Part shown: positions 17,288 through 25,511 of the stretch, in pieces
How the letters are laid out: each line of letters begins with the position of its first letter
Position numbering within the stretch: the stretch's first letter is position 1
Source of the DNA: Levilactobacillus angrenensis
GTDB lineage: Bacteria; Bacillota; Bacilli; Lactobacillales; Lactobacillaceae
Length of the DNA: 64,000 bases
NCBI RefSeq assembly: GCF_003946085.1
Contig: NZ_RHOB01000008.1
Coordinates: 82,464 to 146,463, forward strand
Direction: 5' to 3'
Made by a program: the position numbers and the translations under genes
The notes under the pieces: generated by a model
What the model was told of the DNA's origin: nothing
The model's database searches: none
Seen by the model: the letters and a program-made list of their open reading frames with translations, nothing else

Positions 17288-17340
17288 TTTTAACAAAGTT
17301 TTGAAGCATTTTGAAGTTTCTTGAAACCGCTTACTATACT
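17288..17340 (+). promoter_or_regulatory. arcB promoter with phased direct repeats (GlnL-like site)
   Basis: TTTTGA (17299-17304), TTTTGA (17309-17314) and TCTTGA (17319-17324) are spaced exactly 10 bp apart, with a weaker TTTTAA at 17288-17293. The hexamer-N4-hexamer form matches the published Bacillus GlnL direct repeat type (TTTTGT-N4-TTTTGT). They overlap the -35 (TTGAAG, 17311-17316), 18 bp from TATACT (17335-17340). Control of arcB by the adjacent two-component system is inferred. Confidence 0.55.
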
Positions 17341-17372
17341 TATGATTGTAAATAACAAAGGAGGAACTTACA

Positions 17373-18371
17373 ATGTTTAATCTTCGTAACCGTAGCTTTT
17401 TAACTTTATTGGACTACACCCCTAAGGAAATGGGCTTCTTACTGCAATTAGCTGAAGACCTGAAGAAGGCCAAGTACACTGGGACGGAACAACAAAAATT
17501 AGTTGGCAAGAACATTGCGTTGATCTTTGAAAAGAGTTCCACTCGGACCCGCTGTGCGTTTGAAGTCGGTGCCCACGACCAAGGCGCCCACGTCACTTAC
17601 TTAGGCCCTACTGGTACCCAAATGGGCAAGAAGGAATCAGCAGCTGATACGGCCCGGGTATTGGGCGGCATGTTCGACGGGATTGAATATCGTGGGTTCT
17701 CTCAACGGACAGTTGAAACGTTAGCTAAGTACTCAGGCGTCCCAGTTTGGAACGGCTTGACCGATGAAGATCACCCGACCCAAGTGCTGGCTGATTTCCT
17801 GACGGCTAAGGAAGTCCTGAAGAAGAACTACAGTGACATCCACTTTACTTATGTTGGTGACGGCCGGAATAACGTGGCCAACGCCTTGATGATCGGTGGC
17901 GCAATCATGGGGATGACCTTCCACCTGGTTTGCCCTAAGGAATTGAAGCCAACCAAAGAATTACGCGACAAGGTCAATGCTATCGCTGCTAAGACGGGCG
18001 CTGACATCTTGATTACCGACGACATCGACGAAGGGGTTAAGGGCTCTGACGTGCTCTACACCGACGTTTGGGTTTCCATGGGTGAACCAGACTCAGTTTG
18101 GAAAGAACGGATCGAATTACTCTCACCATACCAAATCAACAGCGACATGATGAAGAAGACGGGTAACCCAGACGTTATCTTCGAACACTGCTTGCCATCA
18201 TTCCACAACGCTGAAACTGGTGTGGGTAAGGAAATTGCGGACAAGTATGGCATCACCGAAATGGAAGTCACTGACGAAGTCTTCGAAAGCGATGCATCAG
18301 TGGTCTTCCAAGAAGCTGAAAACCGCATGCACACCATTAAAGCGGTGATGGTCGCAACCTTAGGCGAATAA
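17373..18371 (+). CDS. arcB: Catabolic ornithine carbamoyltransferase
   Basis: This encodes 332 residues. It catalyses phosphorolysis of citrulline to ornithine and carbamoyl phosphate in the arginine deiminase pathway. The carbamoyl-phosphate site SSTRTR is at 55-60, HPTQVLADF at about 134, and the ornithine-loop/active Cys motif HCLPSFHN at about 272. The HCLPxFH form fits ornithine rather than putrescine. It is followed 14 bp downstream by arcC, forming an operon. arcA is not in the window. The SD is AAAGGAGG. Confidence 0.94.
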   Translation: MFNLRNRSFLTLLDYTPKEMGFLLQLAEDLKKAKYTGTEQQKLVGKNIALIFEKSSTRTRCAFEVGAHDQGAHVTYLGPTGTQMGKKESAADTARVLGGMFDGIEYRGFSQRTVETLAKYSGVPVWNGLTDEDHPTQVLADFLTAKEVLKKNYSDIHFTYVGDGRNNVANALMIGGAIMGMTFHLVCPKELKPTKELRDKVNAIAAKTGADILITDDIDEGVKGSDVLYTDVWVSMGEPDSVWKERIELLSPYQINSDMMKKTGNPDVIFEHCLPSFHNAETGVGKEIADKYGITEMEVTDEVFESDASVVFQEAENRMHTIKAVMVATLGE

Positions 18372-18385
18372 TCGGAGGCGCACAG

Positions 18386-19315
18386 ATGGCTAAAATTGTA
18401 GTTGCTTTGGGCGGTAACGCCTTAGGTAAATCTCCAGAAGAACAATTAAACTTGGTCAAGCACACAGCCAAATCCTTGATTGGCTTAGTAGCAGCCGGCC
18501 ACAAGGTCGTTATCAGCCACGGCAATGGCCCCCAGGTCGGGGCAATCAACCTCGGCATGAATTTTGCCGCTGAACACGGCCAAACCGCCGCCTTTCCGTT
18601 CCCGGAATGTGGCGCGATGAGTCAAGGCTACATCGGCTACCATTTGCAACAGAGTCTGCACAATGAGCTGCACCGTCAAGGCATCCAAAAGGACGTGGCG
18701 GCCGTGGTCACTCAGGTGGAAGTCGACGAGAGCGACCCTGCCTTTGACCATCCCACCAAACCGGTTGGTTCCTTCTACAGCAAGGCAGACGCCGATAAAA
18801 TCGTGGCAGAAAAGGGCTACACGTTCGTTGAAGATGCTGGCCGGGGTTACCGGCAAGTCGTGCCATCACCACTCCCCAAGTCCATCATTGAAATCAAGAG
18901 CATCAACGACTTGATTGAAAATGATAATTTGGTCATCGCTGGTGGTGGGGGCGGGGTGCCCGTCGTCGAAACGGCTGACGGTCTCAAGGGTGTCCCTGCA
19001 GTCATCGACAAGGATCGTTCCAGTGCCTTGCTAGCGGCTAACATTTCCGCAGACCAACTGATTATTTTGACCGCTGTGGATGATGTTTACGTCAATTACG
19101 GCAAGCCAGAACAACAAGCACTACGGGAATTGTCCAGTGCAGATGCGCAACGCTATATTGACGAAGGTCAATTTGCTCCCGGCAGTATGTTACCGAAGAT
19201 CGAAGCTTGCTTAGGCTTCGTTGCTTCCGGTAACGGTCGGACGGCGCTGATCACGTCACTTGATCACCTCGACGACGCCTTAGCAGGCAAGGTGGGGACT
19301 CTGATCAAGGCCTAA
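18386..19315 (+). CDS. arcC: Carbamate kinase
   Basis: This encodes 309 residues of the amino-acid-kinase fold. It converts carbamoyl phosphate and ADP to ATP, ammonia and CO2, the energy-yielding step of arginine catabolism. GGNALGKS (about 9-16), HGNGPQVG (about 47-54), GGGGGVPVV and [10 protein letters not shown] are the conserved nucleotide and substrate loops. It lies directly behind arcB with its own SD (GGAGG) and ends at a strong terminator, so the antiporter downstream may be transcribed separately or by readthrough. Confidence 0.95.
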   Translation: MAKIVVALGGNALGKSPEEQLNLVKHTAKSLIGLVAAGHKVVISHGNGPQVGAINLGMNFAAEHGQTAAFPFPECGAMSQGYIGYHLQQSLHNELHRQGIQKDVAAVVTQVEVDESDPAFDHPTKPVGSFYSKADADKIVAEKGYTFVEDAGRGYRQVVPSPLPKSIIEIKSINDLIENDNLVIAGGGGGVPVVETADGLKGVPAVIDKDRSSALLAANISADQLIILTAVDDVYVNYGKPEQQALRELSSADAQRYIDEGQFAPGSMLPKIEACLGFVASGNGRTALITSLDHLDDALAGKVGTLIKA

Positions 19316-19330
19316 GTAATTAAATTAACG

Positions 19331-19387
19331 GAACGTGGTCCAATCGTGCGGTGATGTTGGTGACACCCGTTCATGGACCACGTTTTT
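19331..19387 (+). terminator. arcBC terminator
   Basis: GAACGTGGTCCA and TGGACCACGTT form an 11-12-bp stem followed by a T-run. Repeat copy B begins immediately after it. Confidence 0.85.
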
Positions 19388-19676
19388 CATTTATTCAGGT
19401 AGTAGTTTGAGCTGGCCGCCTACCGTCCGCCAACTATGGGTTGGAACGCGGTGGGCGGACCGGACCAAGCCTGAGGGACGGTCTCGGCCTCGCTTTGAGC
19501 CGATGGTCCGCGTCTCAAAGACGCCAGTTTGCTAAGCGGTGAGAATCATACCGCTAAGTAAACTCCCACGGCTGAACCCATATTTGGCTGACGCAGGCTC
19601 CTGGTTTCACTAATTTAGCAGGCAGAACACTGTCGTTCCGCGAATTACTGCGTCAATGCTATTTTTAATTTTTAAG
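19388..19676 (-). repeat. Foldback element, copy B (internally deleted)
   Basis: This copy is inverted relative to copy A. One arm (to about 19590) is joined directly to the far end of the other arm. The junction falls in the shared TGGC of ATATTTGGC and CCTGGC, so about 300 bp were lost, apparently at microhomology. The remaining central hairpin keeps paired changes (AGTTTGCT with AGTAAACT). The right end TTTTTAATTTTTAAG aligns with the terminal repeat; the left terminal repeat is missing. Confidence 0.75.
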
Positions 19677-19704
19677 CGTCAAATCACTTAAAGGGGTGAA
19701 CTTA

Positions 19705-21252
19705 ATGGATGCATCAGTAGAACCAAAACCCAAAAAGAAATTCAAATTAAGAATGCCCGGCGCGTTTGTCATTTTATTCATTCTGACCATCGTCGCCGTG
19801 TTTGCGACCTGGGTCATTCCGGCCGGTTCGTATTCTAAGCTATCATATAGCGGCTCGCAACTCCAAATTTCGCGGCCATCCGGAAAGACGGTCAAGGTCC
19901 CCGCTACCCAAGAACAGCTGGATAAGCTGGGGGTTAAAATCAATATCAAAGAATTTACTTCCGGGGGCATCACCCAGGAAGTCTCGATTCCCAATACTTA
20001 TCACCGGTTGAAGCAGCGGCCGGCGGGACTGGGCGCCATCACCAGCAGTATGGTGCGGGGGACCATTGAAGCCGTCGATATCATGGTATTCATCTTCGTA
20101 TTGGGGGGCCTGATTGGCGTGGTTAAAGCCAGTGGGGCCTTCGAATCCGGCTTGATGGCCTTAACGAAAAAGACTAAGGGCCACGAGTTTATGTTAATTT
20201 TCATGGTGTCCATCCTAATGGTTCTGGGTGGGACACTCTGTGGGATTGAAGAAGAGGCCGTGGCCTTTTACCCGATTCTGGTACCCATCTTCATTGCGAT
20301 GGGGTATGACTCAATCGTCTGTGTGGGGGCCATCTTCCTCTCCAGTTCGGTTGGGACAGCCTTCTCGACGATTAATCCGTTCTCCGTTGTTATCGCCTCC
20401 AATGCGGCTGGTATCAACTTTACTGAAGGGATTAGCTGGCGGATCGGTGGCTTGGTCGTTGCGGCCATCTTCGTTATCTTCTACCTGCACTGGTACAGTA
20501 AGAAGGTCAAGGATACGCCATCGTTCTCCTACACTTACGAGGACAAGAGTTCCTTTGATAAAATGTGGTCCGTGGCCTCTGATGACACCAGCAATCAGGA
20601 ATTTACATTGCGCAAGAAGATTATCCTGATTCTGTTCGTGATCACCTTCCCAATCATGGTCTGGGGTGTGATGTCACAAGGTTGGTGGTTCCCAACCATG
20701 GCCTCCTCATTCCTGCTGTTTGCGATTATCATCATGTTCATGACCGCAACCGGTAAATATGGCATCGGTGAAAAGGGCGTCGTGGATGCCTTTACTAACG
20801 GGGCCGCTAGTCTGGTCGGGGTTTCCCTGATCATTGGCTTGGCCCGCGGGATTAATTTGGTTATGAATGAAGGGATGATCTCAGATACCATCCTGCAATA
20901 CTCCTCATCGTTGGTCGCGCACGTGAGTGGTTCAGTCTTCATCATTGTCATGATGCTGATCTTCTTCGTCCTGGGCTTTATCGTGCCATCTTCATCTGGA
21001 TTAGCGGTGCTGGCCATGCCAATCTTTGCGCCACTGGCCGATACGGTCGATATTCCGCGGTTCGCCGTGGTTACCGCCTACCAATTTGGGCAATACGCAA
21101 TGCTCTTCTTGGCGCCAACTGGTTTGGTGATGGCAACGCTGCAGATGCTAGACATGAAGTATTCGCACTGGTTCAAATTCGTTTGGCCAGTCGTTGCGTT
21201 CGTGCTGGTCTTCGGGGGCGCTATCCTGGTCATGGAAGTCCTGCTGAGCTAG
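19705..21252 (+). CDS. YfcC-family antiporter, probable arginine/ornithine exchanger
   Basis: This encodes 515 residues with about 12-13 membrane segments; the first (about 22-42) follows a Lys-rich tail PKPKKKFKLRMPG. It belongs to the YfcC/DcuC-like carriers often found in lactic acid bacterial arginine deiminase clusters, where it would exchange arginine for ornithine (function from context). Conserved Gly/Ser-rich helix breaks include GTAFSTINPFS and PSSSGLAVLAMP. I prefer the ATG at 19705 (AAAGGGG eight bases upstream) over the GTG at 19696, which overlaps that SD. Repeat copy B separates it from arcC. Confidence 0.82.
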   Translation: MDASVEPKPKKKFKLRMPGAFVILFILTIVAVFATWVIPAGSYSKLSYSGSQLQISRPSGKTVKVPATQEQLDKLGVKINIKEFTSGGITQEVSIPNTYHRLKQRPAGLGAITSSMVRGTIEAVDIMVFIFVLGGLIGVVKASGAFESGLMALTKKTKGHEFMLIFMVSILMVLGGTLCGIEEEAVAFYPILVPIFIAMGYDSIVCVGAIFLSSSVGTAFSTINPFSVVIASNAAGINFTEGISWRIGGLVVAAIFVIFYLHWYSKKVKDTPSFSYTYEDKSSFDKMWSVASDDTSNQEFTLRKKIILILFVITFPIMVWGVMSQGWWFPTMASSFLLFAIIIMFMTATGKYGIGEKGVVDAFTNGAASLVGVSLIIGLARGINLVMNEGMISDTILQYSSSLVAHVSGSVFIIVMMLIFFVLGFIVPSSSGLAVLAMPIFAPLADTVDIPRFAVVTAYQFGQYAMLFLAPTGLVMATLQMLDMKYSHWFKFVWPVVAFVLVFGGAILVMEVLLS

Positions 21253-21298
21253 CGGTTACGACCAACTATCACAGTCTCAGAATTATTTCAATCAACGG

Positions 21299-21327
21299 GA
21301 AAGTCGACTTGCGGGTCGGCTTTTTTG
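21299..21327 (+). terminator. Terminator after the antiporter
   Basis: AAGTCGAC pairs with GTCGGCTT (one G-U pair), followed by TTTT. Confidence 0.7.
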
Positions 21328-21469
21328 CTGGCATTGGGGTGAAAGTGGACGGCTCGTTCGGGCCATGATTAATTGCTTCATAAATTACGCGCCACCGCTG
21401 CATAAAACTGCTAAACTAAAACTATCAGCGAAAATAAAGCGTTTACATAATTTCAAGGAGGATTCATTC

Positions 21470-22438
21470 ATGAAGTATCGGCATTTAGGTAAATCTGGGT
21501 TACGCGTCAGTGAATTGGCATTGGGCAGTTGGATGACTGACGTTAGCGATAGCGCCAAGCAGGACCTGGCGGCACAGAGCATCAAGTTGGCTTATGAGAA
21601 AGGCATCAACTTTTTTGACTGTGCAGATGCCTACAGCGGTGGGGCGGCCGAACGGTTCTTAGGGAAGACACTCAAGCAATTTCCACGGAAAGAACTGGTT
21701 GTTTCCAGCAAGGTCTTTTTCCCGACTGGCGATGGCGTCAATGACCGCGGCCTATCACGCAAGCACATCACAGAATCCGTGGACCAATCGTTGACCAATC
21801 TTCAAACGGACTATCTGGACCTATATTTCTGCCACCGGTTTGACCCGGAAACGCCGCTAGCAGAAACGCTGAGTACCCTCAGCGGCCTGGTCGACCAAGG
21901 TAAAATTTTGTACTACGGCGTCAGTGAATGGCGGCCGGTGCAGATTTTAGAAGCACAACTGATCATTCAAGAACGCGGCCTGCACCCGCTGACGGTGGTT
22001 CAGCCGCAATACAACATGTTTGACCGGTACGTTGAGCATGAATTACTGGATGTTTGCGAGAAGCTCGGCTTAGGCGTCGTGCCATTTTCGCCGCTGTCCC
22101 AAGGTTTGTTGACCGGGAAATACCGCAAGGGCCAACCAATCCCAGCCGGTTCTCGGGCCACGTATCAGGGGCAAATCAAGGCCCTGTTGACGGATGACAA
22201 TCTGGATAAGGTTGAAGAACTCATCAAAATGGCGCAAGAACTGGACACCGACTTGGCGACGTTTGCCTTGGCCTGGGGCTTACGTGACTCGCGGATTTCC
22301 AGCTTGATTACTGGTGCCAGCAAGCCCGCACAACTGCAAAATAACTTGAAGGCGTTAGACCTGGAGATTCCAGCCGAGTATTACCAACGGATTGATCGGC
22401 TGTTTGGGTTTAAGAAATTTTCCCGGCAGATTGGGTAG
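21470..22438 (+). CDS. Aldo/keto reductase (Kv-beta/YghZ-like group)
   Basis: This encodes 322 residues forming a TIM barrel. It is an NADPH-dependent carbonyl reductase. Conserved residues: D and Y in DCADAYSGG (about 50-58), K in VVSSKVFF (about 84), H in YFCHRFDP (about 118) and the cofactor segment SPLSQGLLTGKY. FFDCADAYS and WGL..SS.I.GAS are typical of the channel-beta-subunit-like AKR group. The ATG at 21470 has AAGGAGG upstream; the longer open frame from 21365 lacks an SD. It is a single gene. Confidence 0.9.
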   Translation: MKYRHLGKSGLRVSELALGSWMTDVSDSAKQDLAAQSIKLAYEKGINFFDCADAYSGGAAERFLGKTLKQFPRKELVVSSKVFFPTGDGVNDRGLSRKHITESVDQSLTNLQTDYLDLYFCHRFDPETPLAETLSTLSGLVDQGKILYYGVSEWRPVQILEAQLIIQERGLHPLTVVQPQYNMFDRYVEHELLDVCEKLGLGVVPFSPLSQGLLTGKYRKGQPIPAGSRATYQGQIKALLTDDNLDKVEELIKMAQELDTDLATFALAWGLRDSRISSLITGASKPAQLQNNLKALDLEIPAEYYQRIDRLFGFKKFSRQIG

Positions 22439-22514
22439 AGTTGGGCTGTACCACTCCGTGTGGTATGCTTATTAATCGTAAGCACCCGTGACACGGGGAA
22501 AGGGAGGGACCACT

Positions 22515-23171
22515 TTGGCTTTAACGACCGCCAAAAATTATTTATTACTCACAGAAGGCATTGACCGGCGACCGCGATTGCGAACTCGGTTCACCACGCA
22601 GGCCTACCTGGTATTAGCCGCTGTGCTGGACCTGGTGGATCAAGGCGTTTTGGCCGTGACCGGTGACCAAATGACGATTGCTGACCCGGCGCGCTTTGAT
22701 CAGTTGCCGCAGTATTTAAACGCCTTCAAGATTCGCCTCAAGTCGGACTTGGCGCAGGATGCGCAGTTGAAAACTGCACTGAAACTGGTGACTAGCTGGG
22801 ATATCGTGAATGCACTTTACGATGGCTTGGGCGCCCAGACACTCGCCGAGCAAACGACAGAGCGAGTGATTTTTCAAAATAATCTGAAGCCCCACGTCAT
22901 CTACGTCCCCACGGACACCAGTCGTAATCAGGTGCGCACCGCCTTGCTACAGCAACTGTCGACGACGAACCCGACCGCGGCTGCCTGGAATCTATATGAG
23001 ATTTTAGCGCAACAGCAGGCCTTAACGTGGGTCTTTTCCGCTGACCAGCAACGGCGACTAAAGACGGCCGTTGCTCAGCAGCCAGGCAATCCCACGGTCC
23101 AACTACTGGTTGCCCAGGCCGGTGAAATTATTCAAGCCAAAAAGTTTGAAATGGATGGCTGGTTGAGTTAA
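22515..23171 (+). CDS. GPP34-like (Golgi phosphoprotein 3-type) protein
   Basis: This encodes 218 residues from the TTG at 22515 (SD GGGAGGG six bases upstream). The N-terminal KNYLLLTEG..., the helix QAYLVLAAVLDLVDQG and the beta-hairpin VLAVTGDQMTIAD resemble bacterial GPP34 proteins, which in eukaryotes bind phosphoinositides; the bacterial role is unknown. It may associate with the inner face of the membrane. The GTG at 22488 is less likely because the SD lies after it. Repeat copy C has inserted between its stop codon and its terminator. Confidence 0.65.
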   Translation: MALTTAKNYLLLTEGIDRRPRLRTRFTTQAYLVLAAVLDLVDQGVLAVTGDQMTIADPARFDQLPQYLNAFKIRLKSDLAQDAQLKTALKLVTSWDIVNALYDGLGAQTLAEQTTERVIFQNNLKPHVIYVPTDTSRNQVRTALLQQLSTTNPTAAAWNLYEILAQQQALTWVFSADQQRRLKTAVAQQPGNPTVQLLVAQAGEIIQAKKFEMDGWLS

Positions 23172-23175
23172 ATGA

Positions 23176-23796
23176 TTAAAGGGCGAAAGTAGACTTAACA
23201 TGTTGATTCCTGGAATGACACTAGTGAAACCAGGAGCCTGCGTCAGCCAGGGTTCCGTCTGCTAGGGGGAACACCTCCAGCCTGAGGAGCGGTCTTCCGG
23301 TTCGCTTGAAAGCCTGGCAGAATTCGCCAGGCTCTCAAGTCGTCCCACGCTGTAGGCTGAGACAAAACCTCAGCCAACACCGTCGACACAGCTGGCTCCA
23401 CCCTGGCTGCCTCCGGCGGGGTTAGTAATCGTCAACAACATTGTGTTAGTCAAAGACTGGTTACCAATTTAGCTGCAACTTGGAACTAAATCAACTGTGA
23501 CTAGAACGCACTTTAGTAGCCGAGAGTCCGTCAACTATGGGTTCAGCCGTGGGAGTTGTCTTAGCGGTGTGATTCATGCCGCTTAGACAACTGGCGTCTT
23601 TGAGACGTGATTTTCGGCTCAAAGCGAGGCCGAGACCGTTTCTCAGGCTCGGTCCGGTCCGCCCACCGCGTTCCAACCCATAGTTGGCGGACGGTAGGCG
23701 GCCAGCTCAAACTACGAAGCTGTAAACGACTAATCTTTACGCCCTGAGTCGCGTGGTGACAATGTTTTTTGCTGGTTTTCGGCTTTCAATCTTGAG
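23176..23796 (+). mobile_element. Foldback MITE-like element, copy C (621 bp)
   Basis: This is a full-length copy in the same orientation as copy A. The ends read TTAAAGGGCGAAAG and TTCGGCTTTCAATCTTGAG. The flanks TTAAATGA and TTAAATCT share six bases, the remnant of a target duplication. The left-arm hairpin is CTTGA-AGCCTGGC/GCCAGGCT-TCAAG. The right-arm central hairpin is GTTGTCT/AGACAAC. The outer helices are CAGCCAGGG/CCCTGGCTG and an 18-bp pair closing the right arm. No transposase is present. Confidence 0.88.
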
Positions 23797-23814
23797 TTAA
23801 ATCTGCTGTCAAGT

Positions 23815-23851
23815 AAAGATTCTTCGTTATAATCACGAAGAATCTTTTTTT
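23815..23851 (+). terminator. Terminator of the GPP34-like gene, displaced by copy C
   Basis: AAAGATTCTTCGT and ACGAAGAATCTTT form a perfect 13-bp stem with a T7 tail. Removing copy C puts it about 18 bp after the stop codon at 23171. Confidence 0.85.
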
Positions 23852-23940
23852 ATCGGGTAAATGGTCCAGAAGGTTGACAGGTCGCGAAATAACCGCGTTG
23901 GACGGTATCCTTATTAACTGGTTAATTATGCCGGTTAGAC

Positions 23941-23969
23941 TTGTTTTAGCCCGGCTGGGGACCTATGAT
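23941..23969 (+). promoter_or_regulatory. pnt operon promoter
   Basis: TTGTTT (23941-23946) and TATGAT (23964-23969) are separated by 17 bp, about 30 bp before the pntA SD. Confidence 0.6.
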
Positions 23970-24006
23970 GGAATTGTGAAGTAATTCTCAAAAGGAGATG
24001 GGTGGC

Positions 24007-25194
24007 ATGTCATTAACGATTGCTGCTTTACGGGAAGCCCCGGGAGAAAACCGGGTCGCACTCTCGCCAGAAGTCGTACGTAAATTGGTAAAAGGTGAGT
24101 TTCAAGTCTTGATCGAATCAGGAGCCGGTGACCGGTCATTTTACCCGGACGCGGTCTTTGAAGCGGCTGGTGCCAAGATTTGTGACCGGCAAGCCGCAAT
24201 TCAAGGGGCCGATGTCTTGGCCACGATTGGCCAGCCAGGTAAGGATGTGACTGATCAACTCAAAGCCGGGCAAACGCTGCTGGGTTTGCTGCAGCCGTTA
24301 ACGGATTTGGACTATGTGCAAGAGTTAGCGGATAAGAAAATCAATGCGCTAGCGTTTGAACTCCTGCCCCGGACCGTTTCGCGGGCACAAACCATGGATG
24401 TCTTGAGCTCGCAAGCCAGTGTGGCTGGTTACAAGGCGGCCTTGCTAGCGGCGGACCGTTTCTCGCGGTATTTACCAATGATGATCACTGCCGCCGGGAC
24501 CGCCAAGCCCACCAAAGTCTTGGTGCTCGGAACCGGGGTCGCGGGCCTGCAAGCCATCGGGACGGCCAAACGGTTAGGCGCGATGGTGTCCGGCTACGAC
24601 ATTCGGCCCGCTTCTCGTGGTGAAGTCGAATCATTGGGGGCCACGTTCCTAACGACTTCCGTCTCCGCCACTGGTGAAGGCGGCTATGCCCGGGCCTTGA
24701 CGCCAGAAGAAACGGCACAACAACAGGCCGAACTGGCCGAATTCATTGCGCAAAATGACGTCATCATTACTACGGCGCAAGTGCCTGGACGGCGGCCACC
24801 ATTGCTGGTCACCCAAAAGTCAGTGGACGAAGCCAAGGCAGGCACGCTGTTCATTGATTTGGCGGCTAGCGAATTGGGCGGAAACGTGGCCGGGTCACAG
24901 CCAGATAAGACCGTGACGACAGCCAAACAAGCCCAAATCATTGGGGCTGGTGACATGGCCAGCCAACTGCCCGCTTCCGCCTCTGACATGTTTGCCAAGA
25001 ACGTGCAGGCGGTGCTCAATGCCATTATCCAGGACGGTAAATTGGTGCTGGATGTCGATGACGAGGTGGTCGGTGAATTGCTGGCGACGACCAATGGTGA
25101 GATTATCAGTAGTCGGGTCCGGCAAGCCATGAAACTACCCGACCGGCAACCGGCCAAGCCGGCAGAATCAACTGATAGTAAAGGAGTTGATTAG
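24007..25194 (+). CDS. pntA: NAD(P) transhydrogenase alpha subunit, soluble NAD(H) domain
   Basis: This encodes 395 residues from the ATG at 24007 (SD AAAGGAG; an ATG three codons earlier overlaps the SD). It carries domain I of proton-translocating transhydrogenase, which binds NAD(H): the alanine-dehydrogenase-like N-terminal part (REAPGENRVALSP) and a Rossmann motif VLGTGVAGLQAIG near residue 178. The complex couples hydride transfer from NADH to NADP+ to proton inflow. The membrane part is encoded separately by the next gene, giving a three-subunit arrangement. Confidence 0.94.
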   Translation: MSLTIAALREAPGENRVALSPEVVRKLVKGEFQVLIESGAGDRSFYPDAVFEAAGAKICDRQAAIQGADVLATIGQPGKDVTDQLKAGQTLLGLLQPLTDLDYVQELADKKINALAFELLPRTVSRAQTMDVLSSQASVAGYKAALLAADRFSRYLPMMITAAGTAKPTKVLVLGTGVAGLQAIGTAKRLGAMVSGYDIRPASRGEVESLGATFLTTSVSATGEGGYARALTPEETAQQQAELAEFIAQNDVIITTAQVPGRRPPLLVTQKSVDEAKAGTLFIDLAASELGGNVAGSQPDKTVTTAKQAQIIGAGDMASQLPASASDMFAKNVQAVLNAIIQDGKLVLDVDDEVVGELLATTNGEIISSRVRQAMKLPDRQPAKPAESTDSKGVD

Positions 25195-25196
25195 CC

Positions 25197-25511
25197 ATGA
25201 GTCAGGAATTATTTACAAATTTAGCCATTTTTGTCTTAAGTCTATTAGTGGGGTTTGAAGTCATGAGTAAAATCCCGGCGACCTTACAAACGCCCATGAT
25301 GTCTGGGGCCAACGCGATTCACGGGGTCGTCGTAGTCGGGGCCTTCGTCATTGCGGCGGAAGCCAACAGCGCGTTATTTTACGTCTTGGCGTTTCTCGGC
25401 GCCTTCTTTGCCGCGGTCAACGTGGCTGGTGGTTACACCGTGACCGACCGAATGTTGGGCATGTTTGACCGGAAACCAGCTGCGAAGAAGGGGGAGGCTG
25501 AGCAGAAATGA
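25197..25511 (+). CDS. pntAB: NAD(P) transhydrogenase alpha subunit, membrane part
   Basis: This encodes 104 residues with three membrane helices. It contains the family segment PATLQTPMMSGANAIHG (about 27-43) and a GGYTVTDRMLGMF end. It forms part of the proton channel with PntB. It starts two bases after the pntA stop, with its SD inside pntA, and its own stop overlaps the pntB start (ATGA). Confidence 0.94.
   Translation: MSQELFTNLAIFVLSLLVGFEVMSKIPATLQTPMMSGANAIHGVVVVGAFVIAAEANSALFYVLAFLGAFFAAVNVAGGYTVTDRMLGMFDRKPAAKKGEAEQK

Noticed and set aside
17373..18371. Putrescine carbamoyltransferase (agmatine pathway) instead of arcB
   Set aside because: The HCLPSFHN loop is ornithine-type and no agmatine deiminase or related carrier is nearby.
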